From assembly GCA_028751875.1 (NCBI GenBank), contig CM054151.1, positions 47,098,336-47,162,335 on the forward strand: 64,000 nt of DNA, given 5' to 3'. Made by a program: the position numbers and the translations under genes. The stretch is from Rapana venosa (lineage: Eukaryota > Mollusca > Gastropoda > Neogastropoda > Muricidae). The notes under the pieces were generated by a model that was not told the DNA's origin, made no database searches, and saw only the letters and a list, made by a program, of their open reading frames with translations. Below, one piece after another: positions 1 to 10,440 of this stretch. How positions within the stretch are numbered: the first letter of the stretch is position 1; each line of letters opens with the position of its first letter.

Positions 1-186
1 TATGATATATTGGAAAAGAAGTAGTGTAGTTTGGGTTAAAAGAAAGAAAGAGGATTTGAAGGGGAAGGCAGAATGTATATATAAACACAAGTGAGAGACA
101 GAGAGAGAGTGTGCGTGTGCATGTGTATGTGTGTGTGGGAAGTGTGCAAATTGGTCTAGATATTAACACATTATGGTGATGTGCAG

Positions 187-243
187 ACAACATTGGACAA
201 TGAGCACATTCTGATCATTGGAGGCTGTGGTGGACCTAACCAG
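187..243 (+). CDS. FBXO42: FBXO42 internal exon, Kelch blade
   Basis: This 57-base exon reads TTLDNEHILIIGGCGGPNQ and ends at a clean donor (cag|gtgagt). The HILIIGGCGGPN core is a Kelch-blade glycine doublet and closely resembles human FBXO42. The acceptor gtgcag at 181-186 is pyrimidine-poor, but a branch-like ttaac lies just upstream. The exon ends in phase 0 and the next begins in phase 0. The earlier F-box and Kelch exons lie left of the window. Function is known from the family: FBXO42 is the substrate-recognition subunit of an SCF (SKP1-CUL1-F-box) ubiquitin ligase, reported in mammals to target p53. Confidence 0.8.
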
Positions 244-744
244 GTGAGTTGTCAGTCCCTCATTTCCTGTCCATAGTCTGATCGATTTGCAATTTCTCAG
301 TTGGATAGATGGATGAATAGATGGATAGATAGATACATAGATAGATAGATATTCGATCGATGATCGATCGATCCCCCCATCCCCCACGGTCAATCAATTG
401 AGATTGATAACTAGACAGTCAGTTTGCTACTAAGATATTCACAATTTTGTGTGTGTACATAGATAGAATTTATTCATATAACATGTGAAAAATATATATA
501 TTTGTGTATACAGATAGAGATACATGGACAAGCTGTTTTGTATGGAAATAGATTTATTCAAAATAATGCTCATACACGTGGAGAGATTGATAGACAATTC
601 TCATATCACAGTTTATGAACATTTCACGGCTGTGTCTTGCTAATTTTATTTCATTCATGACAATGACTGTGCATCATTCACCTTATTTCATTTAATCATA
701 AACATTGAACCTCCTCTTACACTTTTTTTTTTTACAATTCACAG

Positions 745-861
745 CTCTTCAGTGACGTCTGGCTGTTCCACCTGAATGGCGACCGGGGAACATGGGAGGA
801 AATTCAGATTGAGAATGGAGAGTTCTCTCCCCATTCTATGTGGTGCCACCCTGCCTGCATG
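745..861 (+). CDS. FBXO42: FBXO42 internal exon, Kelch blade
   Basis: This 117-base exon (39 codons, phase 0 at both ends) follows a T-rich tract and acag acceptor and stops at atg|gtaaga. It begins LFSDVWLFHLNGDRGTWEEI and ends HSMWCHPACM. The DVWLF...W pattern is a Kelch strand following the GG doublet of the previous exon, and the WCHPAC block is shared with vertebrate FBXO42. Both splice sites are canonical and the frame is open across the junctions, so the exon is well supported. The intron on its left holds a GATA-type microsatellite near 300-360. Confidence 0.85.
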
Positions 862-929
862 GTAAGATTTGGCAAATTTTCGTTCCATCAGTGAAAGGGT
901 TGGAGTGGGTGTGGGTGATCAGAATGAGA

Positions 930-1130
930 TAGGTGCGGATGCTAGGGGCCTGTCAGCATAAATAGCATCCCCACATTCTGGAAATTCTGTGCTAGAAATT
1001 TCCTCTTTTCGATCATTTTCTTTGTTTCTGCCTTGTTCCTTTTCTACCTTGTCACCTCCTCCTTGTCTGTTTTCTGCCTTCTTGGTCCATTCTCCTGCCT
1101 TTTTTCCAGAAAGACTTTAGAGATAATAAT
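930..1130 (+). repeat. Dispersed repeat R1, copy 1 (in FBXO42 intron)
   Basis: The block tagcatccccacattctgga followed by a polypyrimidine stretch (ttgttccttttctaccttg..., cctgccttttttccagaaag) recurs at 27970-28170 (+) and 56050-56215 (-). All three share order and sequence over about 180 bases, so this is an interspersed repeat. No pol III boxes are obvious and the family is not recognised. Confidence 0.6.
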
Positions 1131-1284
1131 TCTCTCTTATGCCGAAGTCGGATACACTGGGCCTGACTTGTCAGGCTGTTAATGGCAGCGATGCATTTTC
1201 GCTCATATAACAGACAACAATAGTTGCTGTCTGAGCGTTCAATGATGAATAAGAAGACAGGTTTAGGTTTTTTTGGGGGGGGGG

Positions 1285-1420
1285 TTTGGGGGGGTCATTC
1301 CTTGGCTAGAGCTCTGAGGTTCACCTGTGGTGAGATTTTGCATATGTGACCATTTTTGCCTGCCATGAAGGTAGCTGCATTCTGGCTTTGGGGATAGTCT
1401 GATTATGACTGGTTGAAAAT
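1285..1420 (-). repeat. SINE tail A fragment
   Basis: The motif ccttggctagagctctgagg, then acctgtggtgagattttgca and gtagctgcattctggcttt, is the reverse of the 3' module seen in the tRNA-headed SINEs at 10441-10835 and 46085-46450. Further solo copies lie at 21650, 22455, 54300 and 63215. Only the 3' part is present here. Confidence 0.6.
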
Positions 1421-1842
1421 AAGGAAGTAAAAAGTAAAACAGTAGAAGTGTCTGCTGAAGTATCAGGAAAGTGGGTGGGGCGAATAATGTTGATGTTTCT
1501 TTTTTGTGTGTGTGTGGGCGGGGGGGTTGTAAATTTTTAACTTTTGTCTCAAAAGATGCATCATACGGTCTTATGATTGTCATGTTTTGAATTTCAAAAT
1601 AAAACAGAAATCATCATTATCTTAGTTTTTGGAAAAAAAATTTCCCATAAGTAAGAATCAAAAAAGGAAAAAAAATTGTCATCATCATATCATATTGTTT
1701 AATGTTGTCTTCTAGCAGAAGATAACACTGCATTATGCCTTGCATTTGTTTGTCTGTCCTTATTACTCTTCCCTTGTTATGGAAAAAAAACATTCAAGGA
1801 AAATGTCGAGCTTTGCCTTGCATGTTTTCCTGCTGCTTGCAG

Positions 1843-3000
1843 ATGGATGGCCTGGCGGTGATCATCAGCAAAAACAGTCGCGTGAAAGGCTCGAACTCGG
1901 AACCCCAGCAGGGCAGATGGGTCCCTCCTGCAGCCATCCCCGCCCCGCCGCCGCCCGGGCCCCCGCTGAATGATGCAGGGGGTCCTCCGCACCCCCCACA
2001 CATCCCTCCTCCCCCACCCTTCCCCCCTATGGCCGCCTTTCAGCGACGGAGAGACGACTGGGCCGGGGGAGGTTTAGGACTGCTGGGAGTGCTTCCCCCT
2101 GCGCCTCAGCCCCCTGCGGACGTGGTGCCCCAGCACAACTTCCACGGAGCGAACAACCCCAACATCCAGGATGTCCAGCGCCTCAATGTCCGGGGTCCCC
2201 CTAGAGGAGCCCCCAGAGGCAACCCTCCAGTTCCCCCTCAGAGCCTCAACCTCTCTCCAAGGGTCTCCGAGGCCCATGGAAGTGGGATGGGCTCCAGAGA
2301 GTCGCCCAGGCCGTCCACATCATCTCCTCACAGTGCAGCAGCCAGCGGCAGCTTTGGCAGGGACGACGAGCGGCCAGGCCCCAGCCACTCTGACCTGTCT
2401 CGGGGCGCTGTGACGGACAACAGCAGCAGCAGTGTCGGTGCTACCTCTCCCAGACCCCCAGCGGTGGTGGGAGGGTCACACCACTCCCCCATGGCAGACA
2501 GTGACTCTGACTCTGACGCAGGCCCGGACCATGACAGCGGGGGGGGTGCCCAGGCGCCCCGTCCTGGGTTCCCCTCCATCCGTCCCAACGCCATGCACAA
2601 CCGCCAGCGGCAGCTGGACATGCTTCGCAAACACGAAGACCGCCTGCTGCGCTCGCGCAACAGCAACAACAGCCAGCAGCAGCGGGGCGGGAGTCCTGGC
2701 GTCAGCAGCGTGGAGGTTGTGCCGCGTAATCCCATGGTGCTGCACGTGTTGGACCTGAGGCAGGTGGTGTCCACCAGGACCGCTGTCTGGCTGCCCACCA
2801 GAGACACCTACATCCCCGGCGCCCCTGAAGAAACCATCTTCTACTCTCTGGTGGAGGGCCGGGCAGAGCTGGTGCTGTTTGGGGGCATACAGCGCGACCA
2901 GAACCCCATGCAGCGAGTGAACTCTCCGCCCGACGCCGGTTTTCTGTTTGTCAGCAACGGACTGTTCATCATCAGCCCCAGGGCTTTGACACCTTTGTAG
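1843..3000 (+). CDS. FBXO42: FBXO42 terminal coding exon
   Basis: This large last coding exon starts after the acceptor tgctgcttgcag and encodes 385 residues to the TAG at 2998-3000. An ATG at 1735 in the same frame lies in the intron and is not the start. The beginning (MDGLAVIISKNS) continues the Kelch domain from the previous exon. A low-complexity region follows: a Pro/Gly-rich stretch (residues about 30-75 of the exon), Ser/Pro/Arg-rich sequence, an acidic SDSDSD patch and a Gln/Asn/Arg-rich part. The last 100 residues return to folded sequence (MVLHVLDLRQVV, then LVEGRAELVLFGGI, then SNGLFIISP), which matches the conserved C-terminal blade of FBXO42. Vertebrate FBXO42 has the same layout, a long disordered insert before a final Kelch-like blade. 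The exon is GC-rich against AT-rich flanks, as expected of coding sequence here. Confidence 0.9.
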   Translation: MDGLAVIISKNSRVKGSNSEPQQGRWVPPAAIPAPPPPGPPLNDAGGPPHPPHIPPPPPFPPMAAFQRRRDDWAGGGLGLLGVLPPAPQPPADVVPQHNFHGANNPNIQDVQRLNVRGPPRGAPRGNPPVPPQSLNLSPRVSEAHGSGMGSRESPRPSTSSPHSAAASGSFGRDDERPGPSHSDLSRGAVTDNSSSSVGATSPRPPAVVGGSHHSPMADSDSDSDAGPDHDSGGGAQAPRPGFPSIRPNAMHNRQRQLDMLRKHEDRLLRSRNSNNSQQQRGGSPGVSSVEVVPRNPMVLHVLDLRQVVSTRTAVWLPTRDTYIPGAPEETIFYSLVEGRAELVLFGGIQRDQNPMQRVNSPPDAGFLFVSNGLFIISPRALTPL

Positions 3001-3110
3001 CGCAGTGCCAGTGATGAGATGTTGTGATCTGCAGAACCTTTTTCTTATTTTGGTTTTTTTTAAGATATTTGTGTTATTAAACTCTGATTGTGATCTACGT
3101 ACGCATGTTC
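3001..3110 (+). terminator. FBXO42: FBXO42 3' UTR and poly(A) signal
   Basis: After the stop codon the sequence turns T-rich and carries ATTAAA at 3076-3081, followed by tgattgtgat and tgttctcatc, which would suit the GU-rich downstream element. This would give a short 3' UTR of roughly 100 bases. Further A/T-rich hexamers downstream, such as the aataaa near 3554, could serve as alternative sites. Nothing else in the stretch is recognised. Confidence 0.5.
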
Positions 3111-3399
3111 TCATCATCTTTAGAAGTGTTGGTTTTTTTGGTGATCTTCATAGTTCCTTTTGATTTTTTGATAAATTTTGTTTCTAGATGTTTTCAAGAA
3201 AACAGCATAATGTCAAGGACAGATGCCTGTGTATATCAAGTGTACATGTGAATATGTGTGATTGTATTCTCCACTTATATCCCTTGCTGTTTTCACTTCA
3301 GCCATTTTAAACTTGGCAGCTCCTAAGAGTCTTACTATTTGGGAAGAACCTCACGATTTTATTTGCTTCAAGTGCAGAATGTTTGTGTCCATTTTTTTT

Positions 3400-4150
3400 T
3401 TTTTTTAAAACATAAATCAAGCTTTCCATGTTAACCTTTTTTTAAAAATTGTTGCACTTAAATGAATTTTTCCCTACAAAGAATTTGTTTTAAAATTTTG
3501 GTGGGTTTTGTAAATTCTTTAAAGCAAGGGGTTTCCCTTTTTAAAATTGGGTCTAATAAAATTTTTTGGCTGCTTTAACTCAGAGAAGAAAAATTTAAGT
3601 GAGTAAAATCATTAAATAAAATTTAAGCCCATCGGCCCCCACCAATAGACTTTGAAAAATGTTTTAGGGGTTAAAGGTAAGAAGGAAAAGCAAAGGGGGA
3701 AGGAAAAAGAAAAAGAATTTTATAAAATTTCCCAAAGGGGGATTTTAACTAAAGGCCCAAGGGCAACTCAGAAGGGTTACTTTTATTGTTAAAATTCATT
3801 TTAAACCAATTAAAATTCCCTGAAAATGGGGTTAGATAAAAGGGAACCATTTTTTCTTTTTCAATTAACCTCCCAACTATGGTTGTGTTTCAATTGTTGA
3901 CGATTGGTGTGTTAGGTGAAATTTGGATAGACTTGTTGGGAGGAATTGTTTTTCGGAGATGGTCGGGGGGTTAGGAGGGGTTGGGGAAAGGCAAACGTAA
4001 AAGAGGATTTGAGTAGTTTGGGTGGGGTTCTTTTTTGGGGCCTGTGTTGGAGGTTACTTTTTTAGTAATTTTTTTAAACCCCCAACTACAAAATTTTTGT
4101 GAGTGTTTCAGGGGGTTTTTGAATTCTTGTTGTAATTTTAAACTTTGAAG
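3400..4150. other. Homopolymer-distorted, non-coding stretch
   Basis: The sequence is dominated by runs such as aaatttcccaaagggggatt in which almost every base is doubled to quintupled. No ORF, splice pair or repeat family is visible. A similar texture occurs at 6730-7400. It could be low-quality consensus sequence rather than biology. Confidence 0.4.
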
Positions 4151-4825
4151 TTGGGTGTTGAGTGTTTCAACTGTTTGAGTGGGGTTTTTGGGTGTGTGTG
4201 AGTGTTCAACTGTTTTGGAGTGAGTTGTTGGTTGTGTGTGTGAGTGTTTCAACTTTTTGAGTGAGTTGTTGGTGTGTTTAGTGTTTAACTTGTTGAGTGA
4301 GTTGTTGTGTTGGTGAGTGTTTTAATGTGTTTGAGTGGTGGTTTTGTTTTAGGTTTTGGTTGGTGTGTTTTTAATTGTTTGAAGTTTTTTGGGGTTTTTG
4401 AGTGTCTTGGTTTTTGAAGTGTTTTGTGTTTTAAGTGAGTTGTTGGTGTGTGTGGTGTTAAATTTTTTGGGGTTTTTGGTTGTGTGTGAGTGTTTCAACT
4501 GTGTTTGAGGTTCGTTGGTTGTGAGTGTTTCAACTGTTTTGAGTGAGTTGTTGGTTTGTGTGTAAGTGTTTCAACTGTTTTTGAGCGAGTTGTTGGTTTG
4601 TGTGTGAGTGTTTCAACTATGTTTGAGTGAGTTGTTGGTGTGTGTGAGTGTTTCAACTGTGTTTGAGTGAGTTGTTGGTGTGTGTGTGAGTGTTTCAACT
4701 GTGTTTGAGTGAGTTGTTGGTGTGTGGGAGTGTTTCAACTGTTTTTGAAGTGAGTTGTTGGTGTTTTGGGGAGTGTTTAACTGTTTTTGAGTGAGTTGTT
4801 GGTGTGTGTGTGTTTGAGCTGTTTT
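4150..4825 (+). repeat. 40-bp minisatellite
   Basis: Tandem units of about 40-42 bases follow the pattern gagtgtttcaactgtgtttg + agtgagttgttggtgtgtgt. The cleanest copies start near 4600-4690; units degrade to the left (to about 3880). The left units contain indels in homopolymers. ORFs on the other strand (Thr/His/Ser-rich) are by-products of the repeat. Confidence 0.8.
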
Positions 4826-4844
4826 ATTCATTATGTTTGTTTGG

Positions 4845-5045
4845 GTTTTTTTTAATTCTTTTATTCAGGGATAAAGGAATAAGCACTCCTGTGCTTTTTA
4901 ACATCCAGTGCCTGTGTGCATACAGTTTCGTACATTTTGTCATCTGTTCCCAGTTGCCAACTCTTCCAAAAAGGGAAACAGGTTTTAACATGTACACAAG
5001 GTGTTCTGCATCCGTTTGTACACGTGACCTCAGTTTATAGTCTCC
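4845..5045 (-). repeat. SINE-B copy
   Basis: Reading on the minus strand, this holds the core motif (ataaactgaggtcacgtgta-like, then gcagaacacc, tgttaaaacc, ggaacagatgacaaaatgta) and the B tail (gcacaggagtgcttattcc, then a stem-like region ending in aataaaagaat). It matches copies at 11825, 21905, 46489, 53330, 62195 and 62945. No pol III head remains. Confidence 0.7.
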
Positions 5046-5049
5046 TCTG

Positions 5050-5335
5050 AAGGATGTTTTCAGTTTCCTGGCAAGTTATTAATGTGCGCGACTGTTTCAG
5101 CTGTTTTCAGGTGTGTTTTTTAACTGAGTTATTGGTGTGTATGAGTGTTTCAGTTGTTTTCAGTTTTCTAGTGAATTGTTCTGAGTGCTTCAGCCGTTTT
5201 CCATTTCAAAATGTTATGAATGTTTCATCTGTTTTCCATTTCCTAGTGAGTTGTTGTGAGTGTTAAAGCTGTTCTCAGTTTCCCAGTGTGTTGTTAGTGT
5301 GTATAAGTGTTTAATTTGTTTCTGAAATGTTAATT
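5050..5335 (+). repeat. Degenerate minisatellite tail
   Basis: Loose units built on tttcctagtgagttgttgtg and gtgtttcagctgttttcagt repeat about every 45-60 bases. They look like diverged relatives of the 40-bp units at 4150-4825, separated from them by the SINE-B insertion. Confidence 0.5.
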
Positions 5336-5800
5336 TCAGAGGAAAAAATTCCTTGATTAAACAGACATCTCAGAAGTGACTTCTGCCTACATCCTTCCTT
5401 ACAATCAGATCATGAATTCAACACACAAACCACTAGGCTTCTCTACCCCACCCCCCTTAAACTTCAACATGCAGTTAGTGCATGTGAAAGAATCTTCAGC
5501 AAGTACAGAGTTGTCCTAGGCAAAAAGTTTGTTGTTAAAAACAAATGGTTATTAGGAAACAAATACACTTGCAGACACACCCAAAAGGAGTGGTGGTGGT
5601 GGTTGTATAGAGTTGTAGCAGCACACCTTACCTGTGGAGTTTCCCAAATTTAATAATTATGATAATAAAATTAGACACAGAGCAATCTGTCATGACAGTT
5701 ATAAATACAGCACAGTACAACACACTAAAAAAAAAAAAATTTAAATGATTGAAAATCATCAACAGACCATTTTAAAGCCCAACTTCTGTATTTGATTTGT
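5336..5800. other. No gene seen
   Basis: Ordinary AT-rich sequence with a poly-A run near 5728 and a small GGT-rich patch near 5590. No ORF with coding character, exon pair or known repeat is seen. Confidence 0.4.
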
Positions 5801-5857
5801 TACTTTACAAGATTCAGCGCTATATAAATTCCATACATTATTATTATTATTATTTCA
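5800..5857 (+). repeat. CR1/L2-like LINE 3' terminus, solo
   Basis: The block agattcagcgctatataaat + tccat and an (ATT)n tail is the same 3' end found attached to the LINE copies at 39610, 53560 and 57655 (minus strand) and solo at 52000. Short, 5'-truncated 3' ends of this sort are typical of CR1/L2-group insertions. Confidence 0.6.
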
Positions 5858-6600
5858 GAAAGGCTTCAAATATGGATAAATTGATGGTCAATCTATTCCC
5901 TTTTTTTTTTGAGGTTAGAAACAACCTTACAATATTGGTTCTCACCAAGTAGATGTTTGCATCACCACACCAACACATTTATCGCAAGATGGTTGTCATT
6001 GAACAATTGTCATTGCATCTCGCAATCATTTCCAGCAGAGCATAATAGTATGTTTTATTGTGTGATCAACAAAAGGAATGTTTGTTTTATGCAGGAAACC
6101 ATTGTGATCAGAACGAGTCTCTCGTTGGTGTGCTACTGCTACATGTTGCAGATAAATTGACATTTGTGGCTCAGGAGTTGTGATTTTTGTGTTGAATGTT
6201 TTATTGGCTTACCTTTAGAAGTGTTGCACCTCCTCAGAACTTCTCTCCTAAGAGAGAGTAAAGTTGTCTGGAGTCTTTGTGTCATAGGCAGCTGTGTTGT
6301 TAGCTTCTGCTAGTCAGCCTGGTGTGTGCTTGTGGATGACTATTAACCATAGACAGTGCTTTACCATTTCTTGCTTGGCTACAGCCATCAGGTTTTTGTA
6401 AAGATTGGTAGAGTAAGATCTGATGCGAGTCGAAGGGAAATGTTAAAGTGGTAAGTTGCATGTGTTGTAATAAGGTTAATGGAGTACTTTTTTTTTTAAA
6501 GAAAATTTTCACATGGTGATCTGTGCCAAGTTAATTGTAATTGAGTATGTCTACTAAATTTCAGGCAGATATTTTTAAAGAGTTCTTGAGAACAAAACAT
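5858..6600. other. No gene seen
   Basis: AT-rich sequence with no exon-like segment, strong ORF or recognised repeat. The short ORFs here show no coding character. Confidence 0.4.
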
Positions 6601-6900
6601 AGTAAAAATGATGCTGTGGTCCACCTTAAAGAGAAATGTTAAGTGATAAACTATTTGTTGTGGATTGAAGAGAAATGGTAAAGTGATAAATTATTTAGTG
6701 TGGGTTGAGGAGAAATGGTAAAGTGATTTAAAAATTTTGTGCAGGTTAAAGGGAAAAGGTTAAAGTGATTAATATTTGGGAGAGTGGAAAAATGGAAAGG
6801 ATAATTAGGGCAAGGAAAAAATTTTTTAAAGTGAACAACTTTTTGTGCCCGGCCCCCAAAGAATTGTTAAAGGGTAATTATTTGGGCTTTAAAATGGTAT
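6600..6900 (+). repeat. Degenerate 39-40-bp minisatellite
   Basis: The pattern agaaatggtaaagtgataaa + ttatttagtgtgggttga recurs at least three times cleanly (about 6628-6730) and then decays into homopolymer-rich versions to about 6900. It is unrelated in sequence to the 4150-4825 array. Confidence 0.6.
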
Positions 6901-7400
6901 AGATCAAATTATTTGGGGCATGTAAAAGATTGGGAAAGTGTTAATTATGGGGATGATCCCCGAAATGGCATGGAGTTACTTTTTGAAGCCCTTCTTTTGG
7001 GGAAAAACCCAAATAATTTAAAAATTGGTATGCTTTTTACTTTTGTTTTTTTAGGAAATAAGCTTTTTGAAAGATCTTTTTATCCAGTGGGATTGTCAAA
7101 ATTTTTAGTTTCTACCCCCCTTATCGTCAGTCAATATGGTTGTGTTGATGTGTTGTGTGGTTTGGGTGTTTGTGTTGGTTTGTGAGGTTTGTTTTTGTGT
7201 TTTTTGGTTGGTTTTAAACCCCTTGGGTTTTATCTTCCACCTTTTTATTGTGTCGTAAAATTTTTTTTCAGTGGTTCCCGTTGTTTTTAGTTTTTTTTTA
7301 ATGGTTTTTTTGGGGGTTTTGGTTTGAGCCATTTGGCCCCGGTTTCTTTACTCAAAACTTTTTGAATGCCCCCCTTTCCCCCTTTCTTTTATTGTACATT
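6900..7400. other. Homopolymer-distorted stretch
   Basis: As at 3400-4150, most bases occur in runs (ggggaaaaacccaaataatt, tttttttcagtggttcccg). No gene is supported; the 90-residue + strand ORF has no recognisable feature. Confidence 0.4.
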
Positions 7401-8523
7401 TCAATAAGAGGTTTGTTGTGTGGGGAAGCGGGGAGTGGGTGGTTTGTGTGTGTTGTTTACTGTTTTTTTTTTTGAAAGCATGGGTATATTATCTTCACAT
7501 GCGGAATCACTGTTGATTGTGTCAGTATAAGTTTTTTTCTAGTGTACAGTTGTTCTCTTTTGACATTTTAGTTCTTTAATTTTAATCAGGAATCTTTTGG
7601 GGGGGATTGTGTGAGCATTTTTTGACACGTTGCCTTGACTCAAAGCTTTATCTCGAATGACTGTACTGTGCGATATGTATGTACATGTTCACAGAGACTG
7701 AAGGAGGATATTTACTGTCTCACAGATGCAAGGAAGAGCAGTGTGCTATGCCTGGGTTAGGGCTTTGTCAGCTGGCTGTCTTTGTTTGCCATGCTCCCTT
7801 TTTTTTTGTCATATCCAACTGTGCACAGCAGGGAAGAGCTAACTAACATGGGTGTGTTATGTGAGATACACGACTGTGTCCTGTGTACTTTTTTAAAGAT
7901 AAATAGTGATTTCAGTGATGATTTTTTGCTTAGTTTGTTTTGCGTTCTATATTTGGGTTGAGGGTGGTGAGTTGGGGGGTTTTGGGGTTGTTGTTTTTCC
8001 GGTTGTTTTGATTAAGTACTAAGAAACCCTCTTTCAAATTATTTTAAACTAAAGCCATGAAAAGAACTCATTTAAAAATGAGGGTTATCAGGTCAAGACT
8101 TTATGGTTTACGGTCAAGTACACTGTACAATTTGCAAATATTCTTTTCATTTCTATTGTTCTTATTGCTTAACAATTTTAACTGCAAAGAAGAGGGTGTA
8201 GTTGAGTGCCATTTGAAGAGAAAAAGGAAGGGGAAATCGAGAAAGAAACCTAACTACTGTAGAGAAAAAAGTCTGACGATCTTGCAGCCACTCTCGACAG
8301 CTATCAACGTTATCAGAAAGTCTTTTCTTCCAGCTAAAATCAAGGAACAAAGGAAAGAGACAAAAGATTTGTCAATTAGTATGTTGTTAAAAGTTGTGTT
8401 TTGGCTTTCTGGAACAAAGTTCAGAATTTAACACTTTTTAAAGTATCCGTGTGTTTGTGTGTGTGTGTGTGTTATTGGGGTGTTTTTTTCCAAAAGGGGG
8501 ATTCATAACAGATCACCCATAGT
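7401..8523. other. No supported gene; one lysine-rich ORF
   Basis: The only ORF of note is 8057-8431 (+, 124 codons) with one hydrophobic stretch and a basic tail. It has no homolog I recognise, no splice context and AT-driven composition, so I do not call it a gene. A short GT run lies near 8452-8472. Confidence 0.4.
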
Positions 8524-8961
8524 AAGGAACAATATTGAGGACGATGACTGACCAGCCACAAAAACCCATGTAATGGTCAGTAACTGTAAAAAGGTCAAGG
8601 AACAATATTGAGGACGATGACTGACCAGCCACAAAAACCCATGTAATGGTCAGTAACTGTAAAAAGGACAAGGGACAATATTGAGGACGATGACAGACAA
8701 TCCTCAAAAACCCATGTAATGGTCCGTAACTGTAAAAAGGTCAAGGAACAATATTGAGGACAGCAACAGACCAACCACAAAAACCCATGTAATGGTCAGT
8801 AACTGTAAAAAGGACAAGGGACAATATTGAGGATGATGACTGACCAGCCTCAAAAACCCATGTAATGGTCAGTAACTGTAAAAAGGTCAAGGAACAATAT
8901 TGAGGACAGCAACAGACCAGCCTAAAAAAACCCAGGCAATGATCAGAACTGTGAAAAATCC
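8524..8961 (+). repeat. 73-bp satellite, six copies
   Basis: Units start at 8524, 8597, 8670, 8743, 8816 and 8889, exactly 73 bases apart, each with aaggaacaatattgagga and cccatgtaatggtcagtaac. Copies 2, 4 and 6 start tcaaggaac while copies 3 and 5 start acaagggac, which suggests a 146-base two-unit repeat. The ORFs across the array come from absence of stops in the repeat. Confidence 0.9.
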
Positions 8962-9578
8962 TACCGACACTGGCCCTCACTTCATTGTTAGTCAACCATG
9001 ACAGAGTTGAATGTCCGGACAGCACCTCCTCAGAATTTCAGGGATCTTGAGCTGTTCCCCAGAGCAATTATGGGTAATAAGAATAAAGTGATGAATGTAT
9101 CAGTCCTGTATTGTGTCGGATGTAACCCTACTTTATGCTTTCCCAACACCACCCAACTTTCTGTTTGTAAACTCTCTCAAGACCGTAGAATAGATTTCCT
9201 TTTCGGGTGCAAGTGAATTGGTTTTGGAGAGAGATGGTTGGGGAAGGGAAGAGGGGCTGGGAAGGGGGGGTGGGGGGTAGCCTGTGTGCTTCAAAATTTC
9301 GCTGAATGATTGTCTGAATCTTAGTGCAAGTCATTCCTGTGTATGGTTTTTTTTTGTTTGTTTTTTGTCCACAAGTGGTGCTTATATTGGCAACATGAAA
9401 TAGATGGAATGTTGATGCTGTTATGAAATTGATGGATACACATTCTGTAGTGACAGTGCAGGATTAAAAAATATATACAAAAAGAGAGAGAGACATAATA
9501 AACTAAGTGTCCGGCATTCATTGAGTTCAGCGCTGTTATTGTGACAAAGCTGTCTGGACGATGGGCTGTGTGAAAGAC

Positions 9579-9580
<2 letters not shown>
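8962..9580. other. No gene seen
   Basis: There is a short ORF from ATG 9000 (TELNVRTAPPQNFRDLELFP) followed by ggtaataag, which could be a donor, but nothing supports it as an exon. A G-rich run lies near 9240-9280. Confidence 0.3.

Positions 9581-9612
<32 letters not shown>
9580..9612 (+). repeat. ATC microsatellite
   Basis: About ten perfect catcat units in a row. Confidence 0.9.
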
Positions 9613-9689
9613 GTCCAAGCTGCTGTGCAAGCTTTGATGTAGGAAAGGAAATGTTTCAGTGTTGTTGATCAGTGTTTCGGGTCAGAGTT

Positions 9690-9840
9690 GGTCAGAGTTT
9701 TTGCAGGATTTGTACAGGCCCTTGAAACCTTCCAAAGTCCTTGAAAAATGGACATGTCTTTTCAAGGGCTTGGAAGGTGTCTGAAAACCATGACTAGCCA
9801 GTAAAGTCCTTGAAAAGTCTGTGTATTTTCGAAAGGCTGA
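9690..9840. mobile_element. Palindromic MITE-like element
   Basis: Arms at 9728-9747 (ccttccaaagtccttgaaaa) and 9759-9777 (ttttcaagggcttggaagg) are near-perfect reverse complements with an 11-base loop that is itself partly palindromic (gacatgtc). More tccttgaaaa motifs flank the hairpin. The structure suggests a small foldback or MITE relic; no target duplication was identified. Confidence 0.5.
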
Positions 9841-9899
9841 CAGCACTCTGCCTGTCCAGACAGCAACAATTTTATTATTTGTGTCCAAAAAGATCAAAC

Positions 9900-9926
9900 T
9901 TATACACACACACACACACACACACA

Positions 9927-9962
<36 letters not shown>

Positions 9963-10334
9963 ACACACACACCACTCACTCACTCATCACTCACTTATTT
10001 GTTGATATCACTTCATGTGTAAAGATGTCAAATTAAAAAAGGGAACACACACATATGCACGCACGCACACCACGCACGCGCACACACATATAATACCCAC
10101 AGCTCTGTTATTCCCCAAATTTGCTGTTCCCTGGTGTTAATGTGAAAATCTATGTCCTTATGCAGAACCTTTCCATTATACACACACACACACACACTCA
10201 CACACACACACACACACACCACACACACACCTCCCCATCTCTCTGTTGCCCAGTGACCACATAATTTTATGATATAACACTTAGATGTTATGGTGCAAAA
10301 TGTTGGGAAGAGTGTCCTGATAAAGTACACTCAC

Positions 10335-10367
<33 letters not shown>

Positions 10368-10370
10368 CTC
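9900..10370 (+). repeat. CA microsatellite cluster
   Basis: Three (CA)n blocks, at about 9905-9990, 10040-10230 (interrupted) and 10335-10365, are separated by unique sequence. ORFs of His/Thr or Cys/Val repeats here are artefacts. Confidence 0.9.
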
Positions 10371-10440
10371 TCAACTTGTTGAAGCCTTGGGGATCAAGAT
10401 TCATGAATGGACAAGAGATCCTCGTGACTAGTCTGTAAGT

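Noticed and set aside
1735..1842. ATG at 1735 as the start of the long FBXO42 ORF
   Set aside because: The first 36 codons lie in the intron. A clear acceptor at 1842 and frame continuity with exon 745-861 show that the exon starts at 1843.
8057..8431. 124-codon + strand ORF with a hydrophobic segment and basic tail
   Set aside because: No homology recognised, no splice or promoter context, and composition follows the AT-rich background.
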